Assembly: GCF_001510895.1 (NCBI RefSeq) | Contig: NZ_LPWA01000109.1 | Location: 186,001 to 250,000, forward strand | Length of the DNA stretch: 64,000 nucleotides | Reading direction: 5' to 3' | Source of the DNA: Mesorhizobium loti | GTDB taxonomy: Bacteria; Pseudomonadota; Alphaproteobacteria; Rhizobiales; Rhizobiaceae | In this document: in pieces, positions 26,500 to 36,125 of the stretch | Layout: each line of letters starts with the position of its first letter | Position numbering within the stretch: position 1 is the stretch's first letter | Made by a program: the position numbers and the translations under genes | The notes under the pieces: model-generated | Database searches by the model: none | What the model saw: only the letters and a program-made list of their open reading frames with translations | Told to the model about the DNA's origin: nothing

Positions 26500-28111
26500 G
26501 CGATATTGGCGAAATCCGCATGCAGGTCATGTGGAACCGGTTGATCTCGGTGGTCGAAGAGCAGGCGCTCACTTTGCTGCGCACCGCGTTTTCGACCTCG
26601 GTGCGCGAATCCGGCGACCTGTCGGCCGGCGTCTTCGATCCGCGCGGCCAGATGCTGGCGCAGGCGGTCACCGGCACACCCGGCCACGTCAACACCATGG
26701 CCGAGGCCGTGCTGCATTTCATGAATGAAATTCCGCGCGACAACATGTTCGAGGGCGACACCTACGTCACCAACGATCCCTGGCAGGGCACGGGCCACCT
26801 GCACGATATCACCATGGTGTCGCCGTCCTTCCTGAACGGCGAGCTCGTCGCCTTCTTCGCCTGTACGGCGCATGTCGTCGATGTCGGCGGGCGCGGCTTC
26901 GGCGCCGACGGCAAGTCGGTCTACGAGGAAGGCATCCAGATCCCGATCATGAAGTTCGCGGAAAAGGGCGAGGTCAATCTCGACCTCGTCAGGATCCTGC
27001 GCGCCAATGTCCGCGAACCCAACCAGGTCGTCGGCGATTTCTATTCTTTAGCCGCCTGCAACGAGGTCGGGCATCGCCGCCTCGTCGACATGATGAAGGA
27101 GATCGGCCTGACCTCGCTCGACGGTCTGGGCGAGTTCATCTTCTCGCGCACCCGCGACGCCATGCTCGAGCGCATCGAGGCGCTGCCCAAAGGAAGCTGG
27201 TCGAACGAGCTGGTGACCGACGGCTACGACGAGCCGGTCAAGCTCGCGGCCACGGTGTCGGTCCGCGACGACCATGTCGAGGTCGACTTCACCGGCACCG
27301 ACCCGATGAGTCGCTGGGGCATCAACTGCCCGATCATCTACAGCAAGGCCTATGCCTGCTACGCGCTGAAATGCATGGTGGCGCCCGACATCCCGAACAA
27401 TGCCGCCTCACTCGCCTTCTTCACCGTGTCGTCGCCGGTCAACATCCTGAATGCCGTGCGGCCGGCGCCGGTGGCGCTGAGGCACATTTTCGGCCACATG
27501 GTTCCCGATCTGGTGCTGGGCGCGTTCTCCAAGCGTTGCCGGGAAAAATCCTCGCCGAAGGCGCCGGCGCGCTGTGGAACATCCACATTTCGGTGCGTCC
27601 GGCCGCTGGCGCATCCGGCCGCCGCGCTGAAGTGCTGATGTTCAACTCCGGCGGCATGGGCGCCCGTCCCGAGCTCGATGGGTTGTCGGCGACGGCCTTC
27701 CCGTCGGGCGTGCACACGATGCCGATCGAGGCGACGGAGCACACCGGCCCGATCGTCATCTGGCGCAAGGAGCTGCGCCCGAACTCCGGCGGTGACGGCG
27801 AGTTTCGCGGCGGCCTAGGACAGATCATCGAGATCGCCGCGACCGACGGCCACGAGTTCGACTTCTCCGCCATGTTCGACCGCGTCAATCATCCGCCGCG
27901 CGGTCGCAACGGCGGCAAGCCCGGCATCGCCGGCGTGGTCAAGCTCGATGACGGCACCAAGATGCGTCCCAAGGGCTGGCAGCATGTGCCCGCCGGGCGC
28001 AAGCTGATCCTCGAACTGCCCGGCGGCGGCGGCTATGGCGATCCGTCCAGGCGCAGCGCCGAAGCGAGAGCCAACGACCGATCCAAGGGATACATTTCGG
28101 AGAACAACTGA
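26496..28111 (+). pseudogene. hyuB: Hydantoinase B/oxoprolinase subunit HyuB, one frameshift
   Basis: The first part (MSDIGEIRMQVMWNRLISVV, then TSVRESGDLSAGVFDP and TYVTNDPWQGTGHLHD) is typical HyuB. The frame breaks at about 27533, and the rest continues one frame over (ILAEGAGALWNIH, SGGMGARP, PNSGGDGEFRGGLGQ, ELPGGGGYGDP). One missing G in the AAGCG at 27531-27535 explains it and restores FSKALPGKILAEG. Corrected length is about 538 residues, normal for HyuB. It overlaps the HyuA stop by ATGA and the aminotransferase start by one base. HyuAB enzymes cleave or carboxylate cyclic amides and related compounds with ATP. Confidence 0.85.
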
Positions 28112-29313
28112 TGAGCTATGTTGCCTCGCGCCTCTCGGTGGTGAAGCCTTCGGCTTCGATGGCGGCCTCGCAAGCCGCCAAGGCGCTGCGCGCCAAGGGC
28201 GTCGACGTGATCGACCTCGGGCTTGGTGAGCCGGATTTTCCGACCCCGCTCCACATCATCGACGCCGCCCATTTCGCGGCCAAGGCCGGACAGACCCTCT
28301 ACACCGCCGCCGCCGGCACGGCCGAAGTGCGCGAAGCGGTGGCCGGAAAATTCCGCCGCGAGAACGGGCTGGACTATACGGCCGATGATATCGTCGTGGC
28401 CAACGGCGCCAAGCAGATCATCTTCAACGCGCTGATGGCGACGCTGGAGACCGGCGACGAGGCGATCCTGCCGGCGCCCTACTTCGTCTCCTATCCCGAA
28501 ATGGTGAAGCTGCTCGGCGGTACGCCTGTCGTCGTCGAATGCCCGGAGACCAGCGGCTTCCGGTTGACGCCCGCGCTGCTGGAAAAGGCAATCACGCCAA
28601 GGACAAAGTGGCTTTTCCTCAACATGCCCGGCAACCCGTCCGGCGCAATCTATTCGCAATCCGATCTCAAAGCGATTGGAGCGGTATTGGCGAAACACCC
28701 GCAGGTGCTTGTCCTATCCGACGAGATCTACGAGCACATCCTGTTCGACGGACGCGAATTCGTTTCCTTCGGCAGGGCTTGCCCCGAGCTGAAGGACCGC
28801 ACGCTGATCGTCAACGGCGTCTCGAAATCCTATGCGATGACCGGTTGGCGTGTCGGCTACGCCGCCGGCCCTGCACCGCTCGTCAAGGCGATGTCGACGA
28901 TCCAAAGCCAGTCCTGCACCTCGGTGTGCTCGATCGCTCAGGCCGCGACCGTCGCCGCGCTCAACGGCCCACAGGATGAGGTCGCGCGCTTCCGCCAGGC
29001 CTTCGAAGCGCGCCGCAACCTGGTCGTCGACGGAATTCGCAAGATAAACGGCCTGACGCTGTCACCACCGGAAGCCGCCTTCTACGCCTATATCGGCTGC
29101 GCCAGCCTGATCGGCCGCAAGACGCCCAAGGGCGTCGTGCTGGAGGACGATACGGCTGTGGCGAACTACCTTCTCAATGAAGGACGCGTGGCGTCGGTGC
29201 CGGGCGTCGCCTATGGGCTGTCACCCTATTTCCGCATCTCGACGGCGACCCGCGAAGAGGTGCTGACCGAGGCGATCTCGCGGATCAACGCCGCCGTCGC
29301 GCAAGTGGAGTAA
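28111..29313 (+). CDS. Class I/II pyridoxal-phosphate aminotransferase (AspC-like)
   Basis: A 400-residue fold-type I aminotransferase. Visible residues are ANGAKQIIF (about 90-98), LNMPGNPSGAIY (about 170-181), VLSDEIYEH (about 205-213, PLP aspartate and tyrosine) and NGVSKSYAMTGWRVGY (about 233-248), where lysine of SKS forms the Schiff base. Arginine near the C-terminus in FRISTAT binds the substrate carboxylate. It shares a base with the end of hyuB and lies three bases before the next gene. It would deaminate an amino acid freed by HyuAB or supplied by the Aap-type transporter; that assignment is inference. Confidence 0.88.
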   Translation: MSYVASRLSVVKPSASMAASQAAKALRAKGVDVIDLGLGEPDFPTPLHIIDAAHFAAKAGQTLYTAAAGTAEVREAVAGKFRRENGLDYTADDIVVANGAKQIIFNALMATLETGDEAILPAPYFVSYPEMVKLLGGTPVVVECPETSGFRLTPALLEKAITPRTKWLFLNMPGNPSGAIYSQSDLKAIGAVLAKHPQVLVLSDEIYEHILFDGREFVSFGRACPELKDRTLIVNGVSKSYAMTGWRVGYAAGPAPLVKAMSTIQSQSCTSVCSIAQAATVAALNGPQDEVARFRQAFEARRNLVVDGIRKINGLTLSPPEAAFYAYIGCASLIGRKTPKGVVLEDDTAVANYLLNEGRVASVPGVAYGLSPYFRISTATREEVLTEAISRINAAVAQVE

Positions 29314-29316
29314 ACG

Positions 29317-30129
29317 ATGCCGCATTACGAACGTATCCTGATCACGGGTGCCGCTGGCCGGCTCGGCTCCGAGCTGCGCAAGGGGCTGGTGCCGCTGGCA
29401 AAAACGATCCGCCTGGCAGGGCGCGAATCGTTCGGTGACCTTGCGCCTCACGAGGAAGAAGCGATCTTCGATCTCGCCGATATGGAGGCGACGATCGCGG
29501 CGACCAAGGACTGCGACGCGATCGTGCATTTCGGCGGCGCACCGCTCGAATGCGAGTGGCAGACCATCCTCGATTCCAGCATCCGCGGCTCCTACCACAT
29601 CTACGAAGGCGCCCGGAAACACGGGGTGAAGCGCGTCATCTACGCCTCCTCGGTGCATGCCATCGGCTATCACGAGATCGAGGCGCATATCGGCGTCGAT
29701 GCGCCGGTGCGTCCCGACAGCCTCTATGGCGTGTCGAAGAATTTCGTCGAAAGCCTCAGCCGGCTCTACTGGGACAAATTCGGCATCGAGACGGTGTGCC
29801 TGCGCATCTTCTCGTCCTTCCCGGAGCCGGCCGACCGCCGCATGCTGTGGTCGTACCTCTCCTTCGCCGACTGCGTGCGCCTGGTCGAGGCGTCGCTGAC
29901 GGCGCCGCGTGTCGGCCACACCATCTCGTTCGGCATTTCCAACAACAAGCTGAAGATGGTCGACAATAGCGGCGCGGACCACCTCGGTTTCATCCCGCAG
30001 GACAGCGCCGAACCGTTCCGCGCCGCCGTCGAGGCGAAGACGCCGGTCCCCGACTCGACGAAACCGTCGGTGAAATATCTCGGCGGCTGGTTCTGCGAGC
30101 TCGGGCACCCGGACGACAAGCCTGCGTGA
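29317..30129 (+). CDS. Uronate-dehydrogenase-like NAD-dependent epimerase/dehydratase family protein
   Basis: A 270-residue extended SDR. The cofactor motif is ITGAAGRLGSELRKGL (about residues 8-23), followed by YASSVHAIGYHE (about 109-120) and the active site YGVSKNFVE (about 135-143). The spacing and length match bacterial uronate dehydrogenase, which oxidises glucuronate or galacturonate to the aldarolactone. In this setting, with aldolases and hydroxyacid dehydrogenases but no clear uronate genes, the substrate may differ. It ends the plus-strand operon, and the next gene runs toward it. Confidence 0.8.
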   Translation: MPHYERILITGAAGRLGSELRKGLVPLAKTIRLAGRESFGDLAPHEEEAIFDLADMEATIAATKDCDAIVHFGGAPLECEWQTILDSSIRGSYHIYEGARKHGVKRVIYASSVHAIGYHEIEAHIGVDAPVRPDSLYGVSKNFVESLSRLYWDKFGIETVCLRIFSSFPEPADRRMLWSYLSFADCVRLVEASLTAPRVGHTISFGISNNKLKMVDNSGADHLGFIPQDSAEPFRAAVEAKTPVPDSTKPSVKYLGGWFCELGHPDDKPA

Positions 30130-30273
30130 CCTTTACAGGCCGGTTGGAACAATTCTAGGAAAAGTGTGGAGCGGTTAGGCTCGGCACCTTCGCCGTAGCC
30201 TTCCGTCCGGAATTGCGTGAAAACAAGGAGATAGAGCGGTTCGGCGTTTCCGTGAAACGGTGAAGCGCTCTGC

Positions 30274-31257
30274 TCAGTTTGGAATTGCCGACCTGACCTT
30301 GCTGGGCGGCAGGCCGAACGTCTCGCGAAACGCCCTGGAAAAATGCGAGGCGTTCTCGAAGCCGACCTCAATCGCGATATCGACCATCGGAACGCTGGTT
30401 TCGAGGAGCAGCTGCTTCGCCCGCTCGAGGCGCACTCTCTTGTAAACGAGTGCCGGAGAGCTCTTCGTTTGCTCCATGAACAAACGCTCGAGTTGCCGTC
30501 GCGATAACCCGACCGATGCCGCCAGTTGCGGAATTGAGATCGTGTTCTCGATATGGCTCTCCATCATGATGAGCGCCGCCTGGAGCCGCGGATCGTCGCA
30601 TTCGATGGCAAGCGGCCTGCGTGGCTGGATATGCAAGGCCGAGCGTGCCTTGTCGATCTGCAACACTTCAAGCGCGTTTCGCTCCGCACGTTCACTGATG
30701 TGGCGTCTCACGATCGACGCCGCCATGTCGGCCGCGCTGCTGCCGCCGGCGCATGATCCCCTGGTCCGATCGAGGTTGAAGATGCGATCGGCCCGGACCT
30801 CGTGATCGGGGAAACGCTGGCGGAACGCCTGATAATGCAGCCAGCTGACGCAGGTCCGATGGTACTTCATCAGCCCGGCATCCGCCAGGATGAACGTACC
30901 AGTGCAAACCCCGATCAACGGAACCTTGGCTGCCGCGGCTTTCTTGAGGTAGCGGACGGTTTCGTCGTCGACCGGGAACTCGGTATTCAACAGGCCGCCG
31001 ACGACGACGATGTAGTCGAACAGGCTGGGATCGACGAAATCCGATGTCGGCGCGACCTGCACGCCGCAGCTGGCTGTGATCAGATGTCTGGTGCTCGCCA
31101 GAACCTGCCAGTCGGCAAAGACCCTGCCCGATCTGTCAGCCTCGTCGCTGGCCAGGCGCAGCGTATCGACGAATAGAGCAAACGCCGAAAGCGTGAAGGA
31201 GCGGGCGAGAATGAAGCCGATCTTCAGCCGGCTGGTCTCCGGAACCGCTAGTTTCAT
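30274..31257 (-). CDS. GlxA-type AraC-family regulator (DJ-1/PfpI + HTH)
   Basis: A 327-residue regulator. The N-terminal DJ-1/PfpI-like amidotransferase domain (about 10-175) shows YIVVVGGLL and GVCTGTFILADAGL with a cysteine at the usual nucleophile position. The C-terminal AraC double helix-turn-helix (about 225-325) shows ISIPQLAASVGLSRRQLERLF and MVDIAIEVGFENASHFSRAF. The start at 31257 (MKLAVPET) is preceded on its strand by AGGAGCGAGG. Such GlxA-type proteins often control catabolism of betaines, choline-like amines or arginine; here the likely targets are the flanking oxidase and aminotransferase genes. Confidence 0.86.
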   Translation of the reverse strand: MKLAVPETSRLKIGFILARSFTLSAFALFVDTLRLASDEADRSGRVFADWQVLASTRHLITASCGVQVAPTSDFVDPSLFDYIVVVGGLLNTEFPVDDETVRYLKKAAAAKVPLIGVCTGTFILADAGLMKYHRTCVSWLHYQAFRQRFPDHEVRADRIFNLDRTRGSCAGGSSAADMAASIVRRHISERAERNALEVLQIDKARSALHIQPRRPLAIECDDPRLQAALIMMESHIENTISIPQLAASVGLSRRQLERLFMEQTKSSPALVYKRVRLERAKQLLLETSVPMVDIAIEVGFENASHFSRAFRETFGLPPSKVRSAIPN

Positions 31258-31544
31258 ACTTGCCTCGCTCCTGTTGGCGGACAATGCGCGCACTCTGAAG
31301 CTATTTCCAAACCGGCGCTGATCTCGCCGTCAACACCTTTTCACGCATGGTAAGATGGCAGCTGCTGCCGTCCTCGGATAGTCCATCAACGACTTGGCCG
31401 CCCCGGAAGGAGACGCGCCGTCGGGCACGGATCCGCGCGCCGGCCGGATCTCAGCGCCGGCTGGCGCGAAGCGTGGCGGTGTCTTATGTGTCAGTGCGAG
31501 ATGGTCCTTACCCGAATAAGGGGCCTCGACAGCGATAGGCTGGC

Positions 31545-32921
31545 TCAGCCCTGCGGCCGGACCTGCGGCAGGGCGGCATCGAGCGACCGCTCGAACGCAT
31601 CGACCAAAGCGTCGACCTGGGCCTCGGTGATGATCAGCGGCGGACAGAAGGCGATGGCGTCGCCCATGTTGCGCGAGATCACGCCATTCTGCTGCAGCAG
31701 GCCGTTGACCAGCGCGCCCAGCGCAGCGGGCTTGCCCCACGGCGCCTTGCTTGCCTTGTCGGCGACCAGTTCGACGGCGGCGATGAGACCGACGCCGCGC
31801 ACTTCGCCGACCAGCGGATGCGAGGCGAGCTTGCGCAACCGTGCCTGCAAATGCGCGCCGACCTTGCGCGCATTGCCGACGAGGTCGCGCTCCTCGATCA
31901 GCTTGATGTTTTCCAGCGCGACGGCCGCGGCGACCGGATGGCCGCCGCCGGTAAAGCCATGGCCGAACGTGCCGATGCGGGCGCTCTCGTCGGCGATCGG
32001 CTCGAACACCTTGTCGTTGATGATGAGCGCCGAGATCGGCAGGTAGGAGGATGAGATCTGCTTGGACAGCACCATGATGTCGGGCTTGATGCCGAAGGTC
32101 TGCGAGCCGAACATCTCGCCGGTGCGGCCGAAGCCGCAGATCACCTCGTCGGCCACCAAGAGGATGTCGTATTTCGACAGCACCGCCTGGATCTTTTCCC
32201 AGTAGCCGGCGGGCGGAACGACGACGCCGCCGGCGCCCATGATCGGTTCGCCGATGAAGGCGGCGATGGTCTCCGGCCCCTCGGCGAGGACCAGCTTCTC
32301 GAGATCGTCGGCCAACCGGCTGGAGAACTGCTCTTCGCTTTCGCCGGGCTCGGCGTCGCGCCAATGATGCGGCGTCGACGTGTGCAGGATATTGGCGATC
32401 GGCAGGTCGAAGGAGAGATGATTGTTCGGCAGCCCGGTCAGGCTTGCGGCGGCGATGGTGACGCCATGGTAGCCGCGCTTGCGGCTGATGATCTTCTTGC
32501 GCGCCGGCTGGCCGAGCGCGTTCGACCGGTACCAGATCATCTTGATCGCCGTGTCGTTGGCCTCGGAGCCGGAATTGGTGAAATAGGCCTTGCTCATCGG
32601 CACCGGCGCCATCTGCACCAGCTTCTCCGCCAGGTCGATCAGCGGCGAATGCGCCTTCGAGCCGAAGTCATGGTAGAAGGGCAGCTTGGACATCTGCCTT
32701 GTGGCCGCCTCGACCAGCCGCTTTTCCGAAAAGCCGACGGCGACGCTCCAAAGCCCTGCCATCGCCTCGATGTAACGGTTGCCGGCGATATCCTCGACAT
32801 AGACGCCGTCGCCCTTCTCGATGACCAGCGGTCCGGTTTCCTGATGCTTGCGGGCATTGGTGTAGGCATGCAGGTGGTAGCGGATGTCGCGGGCTTCAGG
32901 GGAATTCGGTCTGGCGTCCAT
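31545..32921 (-). CDS. Class III aminotransferase (omega-transaminase-like)
   Basis: A 458-residue class III PLP aminotransferase acting on omega-amino acids or amines. Features are YFTNSGSEANDTAIKM (about 110-125, cofactor phosphate), RKRGYHGVTIAA, LLVADEVICGFGRTG (about 246-260, PLP aspartate) and VLSKQISSSYLPISA (about 283-297, Schiff-base lysine). The start at 32921 (MDARPNSPEA) has CAGGAGCC upstream on its strand; longer readings lack a site. It is the same direction as the AraC/GlxA gene. It may feed semialdehydes to the dehydrogenases in the cluster. Beta-alanine:pyruvate and GABA-type activities are both possible. Confidence 0.88.
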   Translation of the reverse strand: MDARPNSPEARDIRYHLHAYTNARKHQETGPLVIEKGDGVYVEDIAGNRYIEAMAGLWSVAVGFSEKRLVEAATRQMSKLPFYHDFGSKAHSPLIDLAEKLVQMAPVPMSKAYFTNSGSEANDTAIKMIWYRSNALGQPARKKIISRKRGYHGVTIAAASLTGLPNNHLSFDLPIANILHTSTPHHWRDAEPGESEEQFSSRLADDLEKLVLAEGPETIAAFIGEPIMGAGGVVVPPAGYWEKIQAVLSKYDILLVADEVICGFGRTGEMFGSQTFGIKPDIMVLSKQISSSYLPISALIINDKVFEPIADESARIGTFGHGFTGGGHPVAAAVALENIKLIEERDLVGNARKVGAHLQARLRKLASHPLVGEVRGVGLIAAVELVADKASKAPWGKPAALGALVNGLLQQNGVISRNMGDAIAFCPPLIITEAQVDALVDAFERSLDAALPQVRPQG

Positions 32922-33143
32922 GATGGCTCCTGTCTGCAGGCTCGAAGCGAAAATAGGACTGTCTCCCTTAATGAGAAGTCCGGAAAATCCGCCTCGCATC
33001 TGTGCTGCTGATGCATCATGGCGGGATGCGGCCGCAAGAGCCGCTGTGTCACAATCGATAGCGCCATGAGGTTTTCGAGGTGAATAGGGACTGTATGGTA
33101 CGGAGCTTTGGCGCAGCGCATGCGCGACCGGAGAGAACGTGGC

Positions 33144-34265
33144 ATGGAACAGGTCGACTGCGTAGTTGCCGGCGCCGCGTCATCGGACTTGCCGGTTGCG
33201 CGCAGCCTTGCGGCGAAGGGCCTCGATACGCTGATCCTCGAAGCGGCGGATGCCATAGGCACCGGAACGAGCTCGCGCAACTCGGAAGTCATCCATGCCG
33301 GCATCTACTATCCCGAGGGCTCGCTTAAGGCTCGCCTTTGCGTCGCCGGCCGCGACATGCTCTACCGCTACTGCGCGGAGCGCTCGATCCCGCATCGCTG
33401 CTCAGGCAAGCTGATCGTCGCGACCGATGAAGCGCAGGAGCCGGTGCTTGCCACCATCCGCGCCAATGCCGCCGCTTGCGGCGTCGAAGATTTGCGCTTC
33501 CTCTCCGCTGCAGAGGCACAGGCGCTGGAGCCAGCGCTACATTGCACGAAGGCGCTGCTCTCGCCTTCCACCGGCATCATCGACAGCCGCGCGCTCATGC
33601 TCACCTTGCTAGGCGACGCCGAGGAAAACGGCGCAATTCTATCGCTCAACACCCGCATCACTTCAGGCCGCATCGAGGCCGACCGCGTGGTGCTGCATAC
33701 CATGGACCCGACGAGCGGCGAAGGTTTTGAGATCGCCACATCGCGTCTCGTCAACGCGGCCGGCCTTGGCGCCATCGCGCTGGCCGGCGCGATCGAGGGA
33801 TTCGACCGGCAGTTTTTGCCAACGTTTCGCTACGCCAAGGGCAACTATTTTTCGGTGGCCGGACGCGCGCCCTTCTCGCGACTCGTCTATCCCGTGCCAG
33901 AACCCGGTGGCCTGGGCGTCCACTTGACGCTTGACCTCAGCGGGGCAGCGCGCTTCGGACCTGATGTCGAATGGATTGAGACGCTGGACTACCGCGTCGA
34001 TCCGGCGCGCGGCGAGCGCTTCTACGGGGCGATCCGCAAATATTGGCCGGGCCTAGTCGACGGCAGCCTGCAGCCTGCCTACAGTGGCATCCGGCCGAAA
34101 CTCTCCGGGCCAGGCGAGCCCAACAGCGACTTCGTGATCCAGGATGCGACGACCCATGGCGTCGAGGGCGTGGTCAATCTGTTCGGAATCGAAAGCCCTG
34201 GGTTGACCTCGTGCATGGCCACCGCACAGCATGTGACGCACATCCTCGCCTCGGAGCAGCGCTGA
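33144..34265 (+). CDS. LhgO-like FAD-dependent oxidoreductase with scrambled FAD motif
   Basis: A 373-residue protein matching L-2-hydroxyglutarate oxidase relatives: SSRNSEVIHAGIYYP (about 47-61), ALHCTKALLSPSTGIID (about 139-155) and GVEGVVNLFGIESPGLTS (about 345-362). The expected GxGxxG at residues 9-20 instead reads GAASSDLPVA. One missing G at about 33177 and one extra G at 33194-33195 explain this exactly: restoring both gives GAGVIGLAVAR. As written, FAD binding would be impaired. If the sequence is wrong there, the enzyme is normal. It oxidises an L-2-hydroxy acid such as 2-hydroxyglutarate to the oxo acid. Confidence 0.8.
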   Translation: MEQVDCVVAGAASSDLPVARSLAAKGLDTLILEAADAIGTGTSSRNSEVIHAGIYYPEGSLKARLCVAGRDMLYRYCAERSIPHRCSGKLIVATDEAQEPVLATIRANAAACGVEDLRFLSAAEAQALEPALHCTKALLSPSTGIIDSRALMLTLLGDAEENGAILSLNTRITSGRIEADRVVLHTMDPTSGEGFEIATSRLVNAAGLGAIALAGAIEGFDRQFLPTFRYAKGNYFSVAGRAPFSRLVYPVPEPGGLGVHLTLDLSGAARFGPDVEWIETLDYRVDPARGERFYGAIRKYWPGLVDGSLQPAYSGIRPKLSGPGEPNSDFVIQDATTHGVEGVVNLFGIESPGLTSCMATAQHVTHILASEQR

Positions 34266-34394
34266 TGGACGCTCGAACCGCAAGCGCTGCCGGCTGAAAC
34301 AGGACTGGTACGGAGAACCGAAGGCAGCCCGCCCAACTGCCGTAATCGACTGCTCCAAAATGGCTATCTTCACATGGCGCCGATTTGACGTCAG

Positions 34395-35099
34395 CTACGA
34401 AATGTAGGACCGATCAAACCCAGCTGTTTCGATCAGTCCCGCATGGTCATGCAACTCGACCACGCCGTTGCGGAATGACGCCAGGCCGGTCTCCCGCAAT
34501 GCCTTCAATACACGGCTCACATGCACAGCCGAAAGCCCCAGCGCGTCACCCAGTTCCGCCTGGGTCAACGGGCATGCGAAGCGGTCCGGATAACTCGTTG
34601 CCGATCGATGCACGCGGCAGGCCAGTTCGAGAAGAAGATGGGCCGTGCGCTCCACGGCGCCTCTCCTGCTGGCCCCGGCCAGATGTTCCGCGAGCCGTGA
34701 GTATCGACTTGCCTGAGCCATCAGGATGGCCTCGCAAATCGACTGCGGGTAGCGCGAAAAACAAGCATGGACAGGACCCGCTAGTTCGATCGCGGTCACG
34801 TCCGATAGAGCCGTTACCGTCTCGCCGGCTTCTCCGGCAAATTCGATCACGGCAATTTCGCGAGGAAGCGCAAAATCGACGATGAGACGCGAGCCATTCG
34901 ACAGCGTTTTGGCGAATGCGGCCCACCCGGCAGTCATGATCAGTACACAGGATCTGGCCTGATACTCGCCTGCAATTGTGGTATTGGCCGGATATGTGCG
35001 ACGCATAGCTCCCGGAAGTAGGGATATCCCTCGTTCCCAACTTGCCTCAGCAAGCGTAGGTCCCCGCGCCAATCCAAGAGCCAGCTTTGATAAGCCCAT
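34395..35099 (-). CDS. Crp/Fnr-family transcriptional regulator
   Basis: A 234-residue regulator with a cyclic-nucleotide-binding-like beta-roll (about 15-130) and a Crp-type winged helix (about 155-225). The helix shows CPLTQAELGDALGLSAVHVSRV and LRETGLASFRNGVVEL. No FNR cysteine cluster is seen at the N-terminus, so oxygen sensing by an iron-sulfur cluster is unlikely. The start at 35099 (MGLSKLALG) is chosen for domain length. It stands at the edge of the exopolysaccharide island and has tandem repeats directly upstream, so self-control or control of the island is plausible. Confidence 0.82.
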   Translation of the reverse strand: MGLSKLALGLARGPTLAEASWERGISLLPGAMRRTYPANTTIAGEYQARSCVLIMTAGWAAFAKTLSNGSRLIVDFALPREIAVIEFAGEAGETVTALSDVTAIELAGPVHACFSRYPQSICEAILMAQASRYSRLAEHLAGASRRGAVERTAHLLLELACRVHRSATSYPDRFACPLTQAELGDALGLSAVHVSRVLKALRETGLASFRNGVVELHDHAGLIETAGFDRSYIS

Positions 35100-35492
35100 T
35101 TTGTTTTGAGCACCCCAACGCGTTGACCATCCCCTGATCAACGACCATCCCCTGGTCAACCTCAAGCTGCAACCATCAACTACACAAAAGGTTCCATCCA
35201 TCATTTCATCCGAATTGCTACACAGTCTACCACTTTTGGGCACAAGCATGCCACCCCGGGTGATCGGAACCTCCACCCCGAGGGCTCCCGTGACTTCCGG
35301 AAAACATGACAATGCGCGCCTGCCATTGGGCAAAAGCGTCAAAATGCCGGCCACCTCGGCCATGATTGATGGCGGCCCGTGCAATCCCGCCTAGCGGACC
35401 GGCTTCGGCAAGTTGCCCGTGGGCTACCGGCAAACCGATGGTCCCACGGTCGAACTTATCCTTTAGGGTAGCGGCGCGCGACATGCTTGCGG
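35100..35492. other. Intergenic region upstream of the Crp/Fnr gene
   Basis: These 393 bases contain the promoter side of the Crp/Fnr gene and a tandem repeat (35125-35160). An 85-codon minus-strand frame at 35227-35484 has no family features and was not accepted. Nothing else is supported. Confidence 0.5.
35125..35160. repeat. Tandem 18-base repeat in the Crp/Fnr promoter region
   Basis: GACCATCCCCTGATCAAC (35125-35142) is followed at once by GACCATCCCCTGGTCAAC (35143-35160), differing at one base. It begins 26 bases upstream of the chosen start of the Crp/Fnr gene. The first copy with its flank also reads TTGA-N11-TCAA, which is too widely spaced for a standard FNR box. An autoregulatory site is possible. 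Confidence 0.55.
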
Positions 35493-36125
35493 TTACTTCA
35501 GCCGGTTCGAACCACTACCAGCATAAATGTTCAACTCGATCGCAGCCCCTCTTTGAGCTTCTTTCGAAAGCGGATCGCGTTCTGCCGGCGGAGTTGATGC
35601 CGGAAGTGTGGAGTCCAATCGGGCGTCGAGCGCTTGTAGCTCCTGCCAAAGCGGACCGGGGATCGACTGCCCCTCTCTTCCGGGCCTCTCCGCTGCGCTG
35701 ACCGAAGCGGTTTGCTCCATTGTTGCGGCCGGCCGCCTCCTGCGCGACTGAAACCGCGAGACCGTGGGATGCTTGGCGCTGTAAGTCTGCCGTCTTTCCT
35801 CGGCAACTTCCAGGTCGCCGAGCGCCGACATGATCGATGCGAGGCGATCCTCGATTTGCGTCAAACGCCTCCGGGTGGAAAGCAGGGCAACTGAAACCAG
35901 CAAACTGTAGGCGAGAAAGACGATGACTGCTCCGGCCCGATTCTCGATGCCGAAAGAGATCAATGTGACAGCCCCGATAAGCACGGCAAGGGCGCCATAG
36001 CCCAGCAGCCGGCCCTTCTGCAAAAGGAGCATCAATGGCAAGGTTGTTGACAGCATCAGAATGGCTCCCGGCCTGTTGGCCACCCAATCCGCAAATTTCA
36101 GAACGATTTCGCTGTAAGTGTCCAT
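35493..36125 (-). CDS. Membrane protein of unknown function
   Basis: A 210-residue protein with three hydrophobic segments in its first half (about residues 17-35, 42-58 and 62-84). A charged, possibly coiled-coil stretch follows (TRRRLTQIEDRLASIMSALG, about 86-105), then a polar tail of about 100 residues rich in Arg, Ser and Glu. I recognise no family. The start at 36125 (MDTYSEIVLKF) is chosen because an in-frame upstream extension is short and proline-rich. It is divergent from the tyrosine-kinase gene at 36565, so it may share control with the exopolysaccharide genes. Confidence 0.55.
   Translation of the reverse strand: MDTYSEIVLKFADWVANRPGAILMLSTTLPLMLLLQKGRLLGYGALAVLIGAVTLISFGIENRAGAVIVFLAYSLLVSVALLSTRRRLTQIEDRLASIMSALGDLEVAEERRQTYSAKHPTVSRFQSRRRRPAATMEQTASVSAAERPGREGQSIPGPLWQELQALDARLDSTLPASTPPAERDPLSKEAQRGAAIELNIYAGSGSNRLK

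Noticed and set aside
35124..35142. FNR box in the Crp/Fnr promoter
   Set aside because: The TTGA and TCAA halves are 11 bases apart instead of the 6 needed.
35227..35484. 85-codon minus-strand frame upstream of the Crp/Fnr gene
   Set aside because: No motifs, proline/glycine-rich end, and it covers the likely promoter.
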